Both the position numbers and the translations under genes were made by a program. Under the pieces are notes generated by a model. It worked only from the letters and a program-made list of their open reading frames with translations. It made no database searches and had not been told where the DNA came from. 64,000 nucleotides of DNA, from positions 28,121,418 to 28,185,417 of the forward strand of contig CM056999.1 in the NCBI GenBank assembly GCA_029891345.1, in the 5' to 3' direction. Positions 24,051 to 35,860 of the stretch are shown here, piece by piece; within the stretch, counting starts at the first letter, position 1; every line of letters starts with the position of its first letter. This stretch comes from Dryococelus australis (Eukaryota; Arthropoda; Insecta; Phasmatodea; Phasmatidae).

Positions 24051-26410
24051 ACCTCTCCAGAACAAACATAATTTATACATCACCTGAACCAAACATTGCC
24101 TGGAACAGTTTTATTAATACATATCTTTGTCAATCATGCCTTTCCACTCAAATCTGTAAAATGTAGCAGTAGCTGGAAAATAAAATGGATTAGTAAAGGT
24201 CTGACAGTCTCAGGACAGAGGTTAAAAACAAAGCGTCAAATGCAGGGAACCCAGGGGGGGGGGGGGAATTATACTGTAATCAATACGAAAAATTATACAA
24301 CAAGTTACTTGAAGTAGCAAAGCAGAAATACAACAGGGGAAAAATAGCCTCCTCCTCAAATAAAATAAAATAAATGTGGAATATTATTAATAATGAATTG
24401 AAACCTAGCAAAGACATGTTAATCTTTCCTTGAAAGTTGATGGTATTAAAATCTAAAATAGCAAGTAAATATCTAATAGTTTTAATGACTATTTCACAAA
24501 TATCCCACTAAAATTGCAGAATTAACACAGAGCTACAAATATTAGTACTGCACACATACCCCAAAGACCTAACACTTGGAATGATAACACATGGTTTTTC
24601 ACACATACCTCTGAAGAAGACATAAATGTAATCGAAAATTTCAAAAGTAAAAGTTCCTGAGGAATGTGTTAGGTACCTATGACTCTGCTTAAGAAAAAAG
24701 GGAAAAAATCTTATTTAATAAAACTGCCTTCGACTTAAATTTTCAATTAATGTCTTGCCCAGGGAATTTATCCTGATAGACACAATAAATTTAAAAAAGT
24801 GACAAGGCATTGGTGGATAAATATAGTCCTATTGCTCTTCTTACGCACTTTAAAAATATTTTAGACACATTGATAGCAAATAAACTGATACAAATCGTAA
24901 TGAAAAACAAGGTTATTTCATTTCATCAGTATGGCTTTGTAGAGGGCAGACCAACAGAACAAGCTATTTACAGTTTTACTGAAAAAATATTAACATCTTT
25001 TGATAAAAGACAATTCTCAACAGGTATATTCGCAGATCTTTCAAATTCTTTACACAATCTTTTGATTGTGTAGACCCCAATATTTTATTGCAAAAACTTG
25101 AACAGTGTGGAGTAAGACGTGTAACCAATAATATGTCTAAATCATATCTTGAAGACAAAAAAAAAAAAAAACAAATCACCTACATAAGATATTATGACAA
25201 AAATCACATTACGGATGTTATGTCCAATACCAGAACTACTCGAGTAGAAGTGCCACAGGAATGAATACTGGGACCAATTTTATTCTTAATATTTATTAAT
25301 GATTTTCCCCAGAACAAATAACCAACGGCTCAGCTATAATGTTTGCAGATGACACAAACATTTTGGTAACAAGTACAAATAACGCTGTTCTTTAAGAAAA
25401 TATAAAACAAACTATGACTGAGATCTCTAGTTGGTTCCAGTATAATAAAGTAATATTAAATGAAAACCAATATGTGGCCATCAGTTTCATGCAAATAAAT
25501 AAACATTCAATGTAGGATGAAAGATGCACAACAATAGAAGAAGACTGGCTCATTGTAGACAGTAATTTAACATGAAATGAGCATGTTGATCGTGTCTGTA
25601 AAAAACTGAGTTAAATGCGTTTTGCGGTATATAACTTAAAAAAGATTTGTAACAATAATACAATACTTGCATACTATTTCTCAAATATTCAGTCCATAAC
25701 AAATTATGGAATCATATTTTTGGGTAAATCGACAAAATTGAAAAATGCTTTTAGATTTCAGAAGAAATTAGTGAGATTAATAAGTAATAAGGAAAAAGAA
25801 GTCATTGTAGGCCGCTATTTATATATAACAAAATTCTCAGTCTTCCATGCATGTATATGTACCATAGTAATCTCATTTACATGGAAAATATCTAAAAAGT
25901 TCAAAAATAGTGATATACACCATTACTAAAAAAGACAATCTAATCATCACCTATTTTCCTACAGAGACTCGAAATTTACATAAAATTCATGCTATGCTGG
26001 GGCAAAACTAATAAATAACCTACCCAGTCATTCGAAGTCAATTAATAGTTTACAGAAATCAAAGAGAGCTGTTAAATTTTACTTTTGATTAAGGACTTCT
26101 ATTCCGCAGAAGAATACTTACATAAAGATAAATTTATATAATGCAGAACAAGACAGATATAAGGAGACTTCATGTAATACCTTGTTTCAATCTAATGTAG
26201 ACTTTATGGATTTATACTTAAATTTCTATCTGTACATGAATTGTAACAACTTGTACTGCAACCAAATGTAGTCTTAACATTTTTGCAGAGCTGCTATAAT
26301 TAATAAGTGTGTAAATTATATTAATTATCTGTTATATATTTTTATGTTAATGTAATTGCGAGCAAATATCCATATTGCATAAAAATAATAAAAAAAATAA
26401 TAATAATTGA
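24050..26410 (+). mobile_element. Decayed plus-strand LINE (Jockey/CR1 group), copy C
   Basis: Remnants of a LINE ORF2 run from about 24050 to 26110, followed by 300 bases of AT-rich tail ending in A-rich repeats near 26390. It is a different family from copies A/B: codon use is AT-rich and the protein motifs are of the STGIFADLS / FADDTNILV kind. A 12-G run (24254-24266) lies in the 5' part. No ORF1 or endonuclease core was found, so it is 5'-truncated. Confidence 0.75.
24180..26110 (+). pseudogene. LINE copy C reverse transcriptase
   Basis: Blocks in order: WISKGLTVSGQRLKTK (about 24187), the region before the reverse transcriptase; YSPIALLTHF and ISFHQYGFVEGRPTEQAIY (24822-24980), the fingers; FSTGIFADLS (about 25015-25044), the first catalytic block; VEVPQE-stop-ILGPILFLIFINDF (about 25246-25300); MFADDTNILV (about 25340-25370), with both catalytic Asp present; and the C-terminal domain SITNYGIIFLG...FRFQKKLVRLI (25690-25780). 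Many stops and frameshifts occur; the longest open pieces are 87 and 104 codons. Confidence 0.8.
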
Positions 26411-26465
26411 CAAGTCTTTCCCAAAGTGTATTGGATGTATCTGGGATGCAAAAAAAAAGTGTGCT

Positions 26466-26770
26466 TCGTGAAACGGCGAATACTCTAGCCGCTACACCAC
26501 CATGGCCTCCATCATATTAAGACGGGAGGAGTTCAAAGAGGTTTGGTGGTTTGTAACAACCAAGATATTATGAGCTAATGAGGATGAGATATTGCAGATA
26601 AGGAGCAGCATTGAAATGCAAGGGTGGAGAAAACCTCGAGAAAACATGCTAACCAGCAGCATCAATCAGCACAATTCCTATATGTGAAAACCTGTGAGTA
26701 ACCTCACAGGGAAACCAACATGGATCACATTGATGGAAGGCAAGCATCCTATCACTATCACCGCTGCTCC
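26466..26770 (-). repeat. tRNA-like fragments, possible SINE
   Basis: Read on the minus strand, 26507-26466 contains GGTGGTGTAGCGGCTAGAGT followed by a TTTCACG loop, resembling the A-box half of a tRNA. Read the same way, 26770-26735 has AGCGGTGATAGTGATAGG then ATGCTTGCCTTCC, again tRNA-like. Neither has a clear B box or a closed cloverleaf, so neither is called a tRNA gene. A tRNA-derived SINE or decayed tRNA copies are the likely explanation. Confidence 0.3.
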
Positions 26771-27401
26771 CCCTCCCACCCTGGGGAGGGAGAAGTGGAA
26801 CCTAATTTCTTCAGTGATAATGTTTTTTCTTAGAGAAGTGTTTGTTTGTCAAGTTTCTGCAGCGTGGTTCTGAGATATTGAAACTGAATAGTTTTAAATG
26901 TATTCAGAGGAGAATTTCACACTAAAAGTAATAATTGCACAAGTTGGTAGGTAACAGCAAAGAAATTTTGTCACAAGTGTGTCTGTGGACTACTTTGGCA
27001 GTGGTTAGTACATGTGGGCTTGTTATCGATATCATTGCAGTACATGTGTTTTTCATCCATTGTAGTTCAACATTGTATCCTAATCTAATTTAACTACCCA
27101 AAGTAACCTAAATTGCTGGCGAATAAGTTTTCATACATTTTAACCTAACCATAGGGGGGCTCCTTTATCATCCCTAAAAGTGTATTTATAGAAATTATAT
27201 CCTATTGTAGTTTTCTCTCCCAATGTGAAATGTTTCAACATTTTGGGCTGAATTAAAATTGTTGCTACTGATTGACTAAAGCCTAGACTACAATCACCAT
27301 AGGGCTCCTGTAGCAAAATAACAGTGGCGTTACCATGGAAGTATGAAAATGGACTGGCTACAACCACAGTAAGAGAACTGTCACACAACTAGTTGTGCAC
27401 G
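26771..27401. other. No gene recognised
   Basis: A pyrimidine-rich stretch near 26765-26785, then AT-rich sequence up to the start of LINE copy B. Confidence 0.35.
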
Positions 27402-28353
27402 TACATACACTCGTAATTAGGCTACCGCCCAGTGGCGAGCTCTCTCACCTCTCCTTCACCCAACAAATTCCTTTTCCACTCCCTTCCTGAACTTACTAAC
27501 CCCTCTCACAGTTACCAATTCCTTCTTCAACACATTCCACTCCCTCACAGACCTTACAAGCATGGACTGCATACCCCGCTCCATTCTCCTCCACACCTTC
27601 TCAAGTTTCTCACTGTTGTTTCCTCTTCCTCTGAATACCCCCTTACTTAGCTTGCAGTGTAGCCCTCCCCATCCTCACTCTTCATTCACCATCCTGTACA
27701 TCCTGACTAGCTGTTCAACTTTCCTCCTGGCCTTCAATGAGCTCCACCCCATTTCTCTCATCATCAGTGATGGCCTATAGTTCCCTTCTTCCTCATCATC
27801 CTGCCCCTGCCTTCTCCACCTACCCTTCACCCATCTTGCTGCTCTTCTCTCTCTGCACCTTTCGAAGTTCTCGCACCTCCACCTCCACATACGGGTCCCA
27901 TATTGCAGCAGCATATTCTAACATTGGCCATACCGTTGTGCCATTCGCCTTCTCCTTCACCTCACACCTTACTGTGCCTTCAGCACCCTTCCCAACATAC
28001 CCAAAGCCCTTTTTCCCTTGGCAATCACCCTCTCTGCCATTTTTTTCCATCTGAGGTCTCCCTGCAGTACAATCCCTAGATACTTATATCCTACTGCTTC
28101 ATCTATCTCTTGTCACTCTCATCTGTATATATCCCTGCTTATCACCTTCTTCCTTGTAAACTTCACTACCTTAGTTTTTCTTACATTTATCTTCATTTTA
28201 TTTTTCCTGATCCACAACCATATCTTATCAATGTCCGCCTACGAATTTCTTCCCCCCTCTCACACTTCAGCATACACAACACAATCGTCTGCAAACAATC
28301 TAATTTTCCCCTAATCCCCAAACCCAGGTCATTTACCATTATGGTAAATAGCA
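27402..28353 (-). mobile_element. CR1/L2-like LINE, copy B, 5'-truncated
   Basis: About 950 bases closely similar to the 3' end of copy A (13561-14510), from the shared end at TACATACACTCG to the point where both read TTTACCATTATGGTAAATA. It encodes, in broken frames on the minus strand, the end of the reverse transcriptase and the C-terminal domain (GWSSLKARRKVEQLVRMYR near 27750). The catalytic block near 28290 reads FADDC with both Asp, unlike copy A, which reads FADNC. Truncation at 28353 just upstream of that block is typical of incomplete reverse transcription. Confidence 0.85.
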
Positions 28354-29698
28354 ACTAACCTGATATTTATTTTTGTTTATCTATTTGTAATGAAAAGTTT
28401 CGATTGAATCGCATTTCGGATATTTAAAATGTGGTATGCATCTTAATAATTGCATTAACTATTTAAATAATTCGAAATATTAACTGTACCACAAAATTTA
28501 CCATGTTCTTGTTATAAGCTTGCACTGCACTGACTCTCATGGTTAGAAATGTTCTCTCATGATTGGTCGCCATAGAAGACTTGAGAATATTCAATCCTCA
28601 TAACGCCGTTACCATGAGCAGGCCACCATCTTATACCATTATTATGTGTTGTAACTGGTAACATAAACAAGTGTGGATTCAATGGTTTATTGTTAATTCA
28701 TATGGTGATTGTAGCTGGGCTTAAGCCCTTGGTACTAAATTGCACTTTTGGAGAAAGATGTAACACAATTTTTGTAAATAGCCTATAGGGAATAAAATTA
28801 TCCATAAATGTCTCCTTTCCCTCCCCCAGTTTTTTCATCTGAAAAATTTATAAAATACTTGATTGTCCAGTGCATACACTTCATTAAAAATTAAATTTCT
28901 GTGTTTTAATTATGTACCAAAGGTAACTTAACCCTGTACAAAATTGTAGAAGCAAGAAACAAAATTGTACCCTACAATAAGGGATAAATATGTATAAAAC
29001 TGTATCATAAGAGAGAACTAATGTAATGTAAAGAGAGGGAATAAATAAACCAGAATTCAAATTTATTTGCCAGAAACCATTTACTATATTGACATTAAAT
29101 ATGTATAAAGGAGATGAAGTCATATTGGAAACAAACCTCGCGAGTCAGTATCAGAGTTAGGAATTTAAATATAAAAGCCAGCAAATAATTAATTATTTGT
29201 AGCTCAGGGACATGTAAACTTGGCCTTCCAGAAATTCAGCTAGCCTGCTGGCCGCCATTTTGTTGCACTCATTAGTGATACGCAACCTGAAATACATTTC
29301 ACGACAATGGTAGCACACATGTTATACTTTATTTAATAATTTATTCAAACAGTAGTTTTGCACAATTCCTTATATATGAGCACTAGATCTAAAACATGTG
29401 CTTATTGTCACACATAACTCAATACTGGTCCGTACACACCTTCACGATCGGTAGTTTTATGAGGAAATTATTTGATTGCACAGCTAACGCAAGCCAATAA
29501 TAAACTCGTAAAACTTCACACCTGAATTATAATATATATTTATTTATTCATCAGCTTCTTTGTTAACACGAAATGCTTCGAATATAACCTTTCTCTCAAC
29601 ATCATTCTAAAGTAAACACAATGTTTTGAGTTACTGGCAAGATGTCGGCTAGAGTCCAGATTAAAACCACCTATCTCCAGCGGCTTCACCTACATCAT
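28354..29698. other. No gene recognised
   Basis: AT-rich sequence between LINE copy B and the hairpin. Only short frames without recognisable motifs are present. Confidence 0.4.
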
Positions 29699-29774
29699 AA
29701 CATGCCATCTCCTGTATGCTCCTAACACCATGGTTACAAGCATGGAGTTAGGAGTATACAGGTGATGGCATGTT
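29699..29774. repeat. Compact hairpin, 34-bp stem and 8-base loop
   Basis: Arms 29699-29732 and 29741-29774 are inverted copies with 31 of 34 positions paired. The loop is GTTACAAG. The overall size (76 bases) and few mismatches resemble a microRNA precursor or the core of a small fold-back element. Immediately to the right a further mini-stem, GTTAC-GTGG-GTAAC, follows. Confidence 0.85.
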
Positions 29775-29789
29775 GTTACGTGGGTAACA

Positions 29790-29847
29790 GGTTGTAAATT
29801 GTTCGTGAAGTTTATAAAGGTTGTAACTTGTTCGTGTAATTCATTTC
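29790..29847 (+). repeat. Tandem repeat, 29-bp unit
   Basis: Two consecutive units beginning GGTTGTAA and containing TTGTTCGTG (29790-29818 and 29819-29847), about 80% alike. They lie directly right of the hairpin. Confidence 0.65.
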
Positions 29848-29878
29848 GCTCTGTGTCATTAGAGAAGACACATCAATA

Positions 29879-30115
29879 ATGGTTCCTCGGCATACTCGCA
29901 TGTCTAGGTATCATCCTAAGAAGGTATACAGAAATATTTTGTCTTTTAGTAAGGATGTTAATAAGGACGATAGGTCTTGGACTGTTAAGATTGTTGCTAT
30001 ACAAGAAAGTTACATTATGCTGTCGTTTTTATACCGTTTCGGTCTGCAAGGAATAACCGCGAAAGCAGGTAGTAATTTGTTGGAAATGTGTTTCTTTAGG
30101 AAGTCGCATACTTAA
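29879..30115 (+). CDS. Open frame of 78 codons, no recognised family
   Basis: Starts MVPRHTRMSRYHPKKVYRN and is basic at the N terminus, with a hydrophobic patch (IMLSFLYRFGL) in the middle. I do not recognise it. The frame stops at 30115 and could continue past the stop toward IDPRDIICW, which might mean a longer decayed gene. It lies between the hairpin and the LTR-like repeat, so a mobile-element origin is as likely as a host gene. Confidence 0.15.
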   Translation: MVPRHTRMSRYHPKKVYRNILSFSKDVNKDDRSWTVKIVAIQESYIMLSFLYRFGLQGITAKAGSNLLEMCFFRKSHT

Positions 30116-30174
30116 AAGAATCCTGCGCCTAAGGAAATTAGTGACATTGACCCTCGTGATATAATATGTTGGAA

Positions 30175-31165
30175 GAGGCATCATTTCATTTAATATCACA
30201 CTTCAAGTGCGGTGATATTCTCGTCATGTCATATTCTTAGCCATATCTGGGGCTCCAGCATTCACAAGTATGTCACTAATGTGTTTTAGTTTTCCAATCT
30301 TAATTATGTACAACATCAATTTCACTTGTCATGTTATTCATTAAGTTCAGCTTTTTCACGTTTTGATTTTGGCACCGGATTCGCCAGATGTGTGGCAAAA
30401 CCGATGCCATGTCATTAGTCAGACTTCAGCACTCCAGACGACTGGCAGGGCAGATGGTAAGCTCCGCGTACCCCCCTCGGCAATTCAATATAGGCTGCAT
30501 ATTTCTTCATATCCATAGTTAATGTAATTCAAGAACCTTTTTAGTACCTTTATTTAGCTGAGGGGAGGTCTCCCTGCATCCTGATGTAACATACCAGGAC
30601 TTCACGCGCGGGATGCGTTTCACATAATTACAATCTAAGGCCTATGCCTTATTTTTCAGAAGTAGCGACCACTGGCATGTCCAGATTGCCAGGTCCACTT
30701 AACTAAGGTACGCATTAACAAGTGCAGTAACATTCCATTGTACCTTTATGATAATAAAACAGTCATACCATAATTATACATGTTTTATTGCATTTAACTT
30801 TCCTGAGTTCATCGGACACTGCGCCCTTATAGCAGCCTTCAAATTTCAAGTGTATTTCAGTGTATGTTTTGCATTTACAGGGCCTTTCCCCCTCAAGCAG
30901 GTTAAATTCAGTGGTAATATAGGCATGCGAAGTGACCGACAACTTCACCCACAGGCAATATTTTACCTTTACATAATATAATGGACAACTTCACTCAGCT
31001 TTCCTTTATATTTACCATGTATCCAGAGACGCTATAGGCAGTCGGCCGTACGACTCCCATCAACAATCGTTCTCTACACCGAATATGGCGCTGGGCACAT
31101 CATCAGTTCCTGTTCCCCACCTGCTCTCAGGTGAGACACGAACACCCCACCAGCACCTCTGGAGG
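30175..31165 (+). repeat. LTR-like repeat L1, copy 1
   Basis: About 990 bases matching 50415-51382 end to end, starting GAGGCATCATTTCATTTAAT and ending CTGGAGG. It contains a consensus-like splice donor (ATGGTAAGCTC near 30455), AATAAA at 30752 and no coding frame, all of which fit an LTR. An inverted pair AATATCAC / GTGATATT lies at 30192-30219. No matching second LTR with internal element sequence is adjacent, so it is probably solo, or the detached LTR of gypsy 3. The function as an LTR is inferred. Confidence 0.7.
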
Positions 31166-31524
31166 TGGAGCGCGTTAGAATTTTTGAGTCTATCAGGAAA
31201 AATTCCCTGGCCAAGGCATTCATTGAAAATGTAAATCAAAGGCAGTTTTATCAAATAAGAACACTTTTTTTTTTTGCAGAGTTATTGGTTCTTTATCTAT
31301 TCCACAGGCACTTTTACTTTGAAATTTTTAATTACATTTATGATTTCTTCAGAGATAGGTGTGAAAAACAGCTTGTTAGCATTACACATTGGTTTTGTTT
31401 TATTTGAGGACGAAGCTATTCTTCCCCATTGTATTTCTGCTTTGCTATTCCATGTAACTTTTTATATAATTTTTCGTATTGTTTGCAGTATAATTTTTGT
31501 TTTCCCCCCTGGGTTCTTAGCGGG

Positions 31525-31586
31525 CAACACATCATCTCGCCCCTGTCTGGGTCAAGAGGCAGGGTGACCCACATCTTTCCTGAGAG
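31525..31586 (+). repeat. Palindrome-bearing 62-bp repeat, copy 1
   Basis: Matches 40137-40197. Both begin CAAC(A/C)CATCATCTCGCCC, carry a GCCCTG...CAGGGYG-type inverted pair in the middle and end CCTGAGAG. In this copy the left arm is changed (CCCCTGTC), so the stem is weaker. The two copies flank gypsy 3, which suggests the 3' edge of its LTR in each case. Confidence 0.6.
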
Positions 31587-32808
31587 TCATTACCCAAATA
31601 GTGGGGCTAATTCATCGAGCTGCAAGTAAACAAGGCAACTGTGACCTATGTCATAAATCACATGTACATTGTGGGAAACATACAACAACATGCATAGCAA
31701 GTCAGGTCAAAATACGACATAGTTTGAGAATAAAGTGCGATGTAAATATAAAATTAAAGGCTTCATTCAGCATAAATAAGTACATCTTGATATGTGTGCA
31801 TAAATTGATGGGTTGCAGGTTATGCGTAGCGACATAAAATGTTTAAGAACTCTGGTAAAAAAAAACTGGCAAGGCAAAATTTTAGTATAAATTTAATTCC
31901 AATAGTGTACTGTGTTTACCTGCAAACACAGTTCAGTATGTAAACAGTCAATGCATTTGCAAGTGCCAAAACAATAACGTAATTTATAATTCATTTACAT
32001 CCAGAGTAACTATCTTACGATCGTGTAAAAATTACTAGGAATTTGGCTTCCACTTAAAGTAGTTGAACAATGCACATGTAATTTATGTACTTGTTTGTGT
32101 ACTTGAGTTTTTTGTTATGCACTAACTGTATCCTGTGGCAAATTACATGTTGGCGAGTGGTGGAAAACATTGTCTCCATTCCAGTGCAATAAGAGTTTAT
32201 TTATGCATTTAAGTGCTGTGTTATGTATGTCATGTTATGTCTTGTTGTGAGGTGTACTGCCTAATGCTCAGGAAACCACATGTTCATAAGAGAACAGTGC
32301 TGTGCCATTTTATGTGTTATGCATGGTGTAAATGCCTAATGTTCAGAAAACCACGTGTCTGCAAGTCAGTAAGTAATGAGTAATAAAATCCTGCATAACA
32401 CAATTAACGAGTGAGTAACAAAATAGTCGTTTCATAGCATCGCAACACATATGAGAAATATGTGCAACAGAAAATGCTGGAAGTGTTACTAAATTCATTT
32501 CTAGGCCAAAACTAACCTAACGAAATTATATCTAACAGTTTTGATGCAGTTGGAGAAATTTTTGGCAAGCAAGTGCCATCTTTGTGCAGTAAAGAGGAAA
32601 GTGCTTTCGAGGCTGCCATTTTGAGACAGGGTCACGAAACACCACTCCCCACCCTTCACATTGACACGGGGTCACAGGGGACGCAACCCCGGCAGGATGT
32701 GCAGCAATAGGTGATAACCCCTCCCCCTTCTTTACAACAATGTGACTTTTGCCGACGTGCACATGGGGAAAGTGGGTCAATTGCAAAGACTACACAACAA
32801 CTGTCACA
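31587..32808 (+). other. Untranslated leader region ahead of gypsy 3 Gag
   Basis: No gene recognised. A partly duplicated piece lies inside: TGCCTAATGCTCAGGAAACC (about 32260) and TGCCTAATGTTCAGAAAACC (about 32331), followed in both by CAC(A/G)TGT. It could be the leader of gypsy 3 with older insertions. Confidence 0.35.
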
Positions 32809-34454
32809 ATGGCAGATGCGACACAAAATATCCTTGGGCAGTCGTGCGGTACATGCCCCAACCTAAGGTGCACAAGTGGCGAAAAAGTAAGTATAGTATG
32901 CTTAAAGTGTGCACGCCCCATACGTGAAACAGATGCAGCCTAGGGCTTCCATTGCCCATGTAGGGAACTGAAGGCCACAAAACGTTTAGAAAACAAGAAA
33001 AAGGAAATAAACAGCAGAATCTGATCAGCATGGAGAGCGACCTCTGCCGGGACTGCAAATACTGTGTTCTGGTATATGCAAAGGCGAAATGGAATGTACG
33101 AAATGTAGGAAAGTTTTTCATGCAGGGTGCCTGACACAATATGAGCATGCAACAAGAGACCAGCAAGGATGAATACTATGTAATGGTTGCATGAGTTCAT
33201 TCCTCCCAAACTTCCGCAGAAAGTTAGACTTTGTCACAGGGAGTGAGATACTACCACACATATGTCATCAAGATGTGTGTACGGAAGAACAGGCGGAACA
33301 GCTGTGTATGAGCGATGCAGAAAGTTGTCACATTGGCAGTGGACTTACTGAATAAGACATTGTCAACACAATTACACAATGTTTTGACTTTGCGCAATGT
33401 ATTCCCCAGGTCGCAGGAGCAATTGCATTGGGTATTTCGGAGCATCGAGAAGTCTGCTACGAAGCTTCCAGCATGATTATCAGCCCAGTAGGTGTCCACG
33501 TATTAGAGGCTCGAACGAACCGGACCAGAGGGGACAGATGTGAGGTGGTTTAAAGGCGACCTCTGGTAATACAATGAGCCAGGGTCAATGATCAACCTCA
33601 AATATCTCTGGTACCTCAGATATGTCACCTAACCTCAAACAAATTCCAGAGGTTACCGACATTCTCAGGGTTAAGCAATGGAGACCCTCAAGCAGTTTTG
33701 AGAGATCGCACAGGGTGTTAAGCACTGTATATATTTTGTCGTGAAGAATGTGCGCAATTCGTCGGCAATCAAATGCAAGGAGAACCACGCACATAATGGA
33801 GGTCCATCGAGCATGGAGGTGTTCCTAGCAGCATTCAATTGCCATTTTGCAAATAACTTTTTGTCACTACAGGCACAAAGTAGGGCAGTTTTAGACGCCC
33901 AAGGCCCAGAGGAAAGCCTAACAGCATTTACCACGCACAAAGTTAACATGATCTGGCAATTTCACCCACACATGAGCAGCATAGAGATTCTGGAGGTACT
34001 GGCCTCCACTGTATGGCCGGAATGCAAACCAGCAATGGCACCACTAATACACTGCATTGTTGGAGCCTTCATACTGTCAGCTGCTTAAATTTGACCAAGG
34101 CGACAGGGAGTACCAGGCAGGAAGGAGAGGAAGGGAGAATGGACAGGCCAACCATTGTCAAGGCCCAGTGCAAGGAAACGGAACCAGATATTAACTGGCA
34201 CACTCTGGTAATGGAAGGGGAAGTAAATTCCAACCTCGCAGGAACCAGTGCGGGGGCCTGACATTGTCCCACCACCAAGATGGAAGTGGCCAAAGGAAGA
34301 AGCCCTAAGAGAAAGAGCAGTAAGGGATGAGAGGAGAGAACAAAACCTCCTACTTCAATGCAGTTACTACCCTGAAAAACACTGGCATAATGAGTTCTCA
34401 GTCCTAAAGGCTGGAATTGAGCAGAACAACAAAGAGAAACCATCGGGAAACTAG
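32809..34454 (+). pseudogene. Gypsy 3 Gag with zinc-rich (PHD-like) N terminus
   Basis: Gag builds the particle and binds element RNA. The start at 32809 (MADATQNILGQ) opens a Cys-rich stretch, CGTCPNLRC...VCLKCARP (about 32839-32920). After frame breaks comes CRDCKYC, then EMECTKCRKVFHAGC and ILCNGC (33045-33192). The spacing C-x2-C, C-x2-C, H-x2-C, C-x2-C matches a PHD/RING-like zinc fold. A capsid-like segment follows at 33741-34088, with AQSRAVLDAQGPEESLTAF and a helix-rich region as in gypsy capsids. A degenerate zinc-knuckle-like piece (CSYYPEKHWH) is at about 34358. Stops are numerous. Confidence 0.65.
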
Positions 34455-34620
34455 TAACCGGGGGGAGGACAAGATACCAACTACCCCAATAAACCACCGA
34501 GCATCCAAACAGCAGGGAAACCCCAGATGATCAAAAGGATCACAGAAGCATCGCAACAGATAATACTCCAACATATGGAAGATGTTATGCATCAGATGTT
34601 GAGAATTCTGGTGATTATTA

Positions 34621-34870
34621 ATGGCATTAGGTGTTTGGCATAAGTGGACACAGCATTGCCCCACAATTTCGCAGGAAGGATTTCATGAAGGGTCAGAGGC
34701 TGACCACAACTCACCATACGGAACACCACGCCACACGCCCCCAAACAGGGCAGATAATCAGAGAGGCAGCTGTCACAATCCGCATTCGGGACATCGAAAC
34801 AAAAACGACAGTCCTGATATCTGAGGACCTGTGGGAAGATGTAATCCTAGGCATCATATGGCTTACCTAG
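34621..34870 (+). pseudogene. Gypsy 3 aspartic protease
   Basis: Around 34650 the sequence reads VDTA, the catalytic Asp in the DTA loop shared with gypsy 1 and 4, but the following SHNF-type residues fall in another frame. The C-terminal part, open 34631-34870, ends with TTVLISEDLWEDVILGIIWL, the usual ILG-type motif and C-terminal strand of retroelement proteases. The first half is damaged by a stop (GIRCLA-stop) and a frameshift. Confidence 0.55.
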
Positions 34871-34979
34871 CAACAGGCCCGTAGAATCCATTTTGGATGC
34901 AAAGAGTGGCACTTGACGTACGAATTGAAACCTCGCATCTACATCAGCACACCAGAACCAGCCTGGACCAACTAGACCA

Positions 34980-35860
34980 CAAAGTACTACAGGAGTACCG
35001 AGACGCAGTGCAGAGAATACTCTATGAGCGAAGAGATGTGTTCGCAGCCTTCGACCCCCTATGAAGAACAATTGCTGAACATGCAGTACATTGGAACACG
35101 GCCAACCATTATATGCTGGACCATTCATTTACCAACCACACCAGAGCGTGATTATTAATGATCATATCAGAGAGATGTTGGCAGACAGAGTCATAGAACT
35201 TACGAACAGCCACTATAATAGCATAATTCTGCTTGCACCGAAGAAGTATCGCACGTTGCATTTGTGTGTGGACTTTAGGCAGCTAAACAAGATCACGCAG
35301 AATACACCACCACCCTACACATGTGTGAAGGACGCCTTACATGCTTTGGGGAAAGCAACAGTCATGACTTCGATAGATTTATGCAGTGTGTACCAATTCG
35401 ACTAGAAGACAGCAACAAGACTGCCTTCACCACCCCTGATGGGCGAAGTTACCAATTTTGTGCCATCTCCTTTTGGCTGAAGTGTGCACCAGCGATGCTC
35501 CAGGCCATGATGGTCCGAGTGCTCGACTGATATGTAGGTGACTTCACGCTTGCTTATCTGGACGATGTGCTCATCTAGTCTAAGAACTGGGAACAACATC
35601 TGCACCACTTGTCGTTAGTCTTAAAGTGACTCGCAAACAACCAACTTATGTTTTTTTTTGGGAACAGGAAGTGCCACATCGGCAAGAGATGCATCGAATT
35701 ATTTGGCCACCTGGTGGATGAGCAAGGCAGTCAGCCGTCATCGGAACAGCTTGTACTGATTGACTGGCATGAACCTCCGAAAACTCGCATGTAGCTGAGG
35801 CAGTTTTTTGGTTTGGACAATTGGTTCAGGGACAACATTCCCAAATTTGCAACAAGTACA
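34980..35860 (+). pseudogene. Gypsy 3 reverse transcriptase
   Basis: Linker and fingers are open from 35091 (PHQSVIINDHIREMLADRVIEL, then LHLCVDFRQLNKIT). The first catalytic block is VMTSIDLCSVYQ (about 35365-35400), FTTPDGRSYQF follows in a second frame, and LAYLDDVLI lies at about 35550-35576 with the catalytic DD intact. FGHLVDEQGSQP (about 35702) and RQFFGLDNWF (about 35800) mark the connection. Stops after SVYQFD, VRVLD and VLI, and at least two frameshifts. Confidence 0.8.

Noticed and set aside
26466..26510. A tRNA gene
   Set aside because: Only an A-box-like half is present; no T-arm, no closed acceptor stem.
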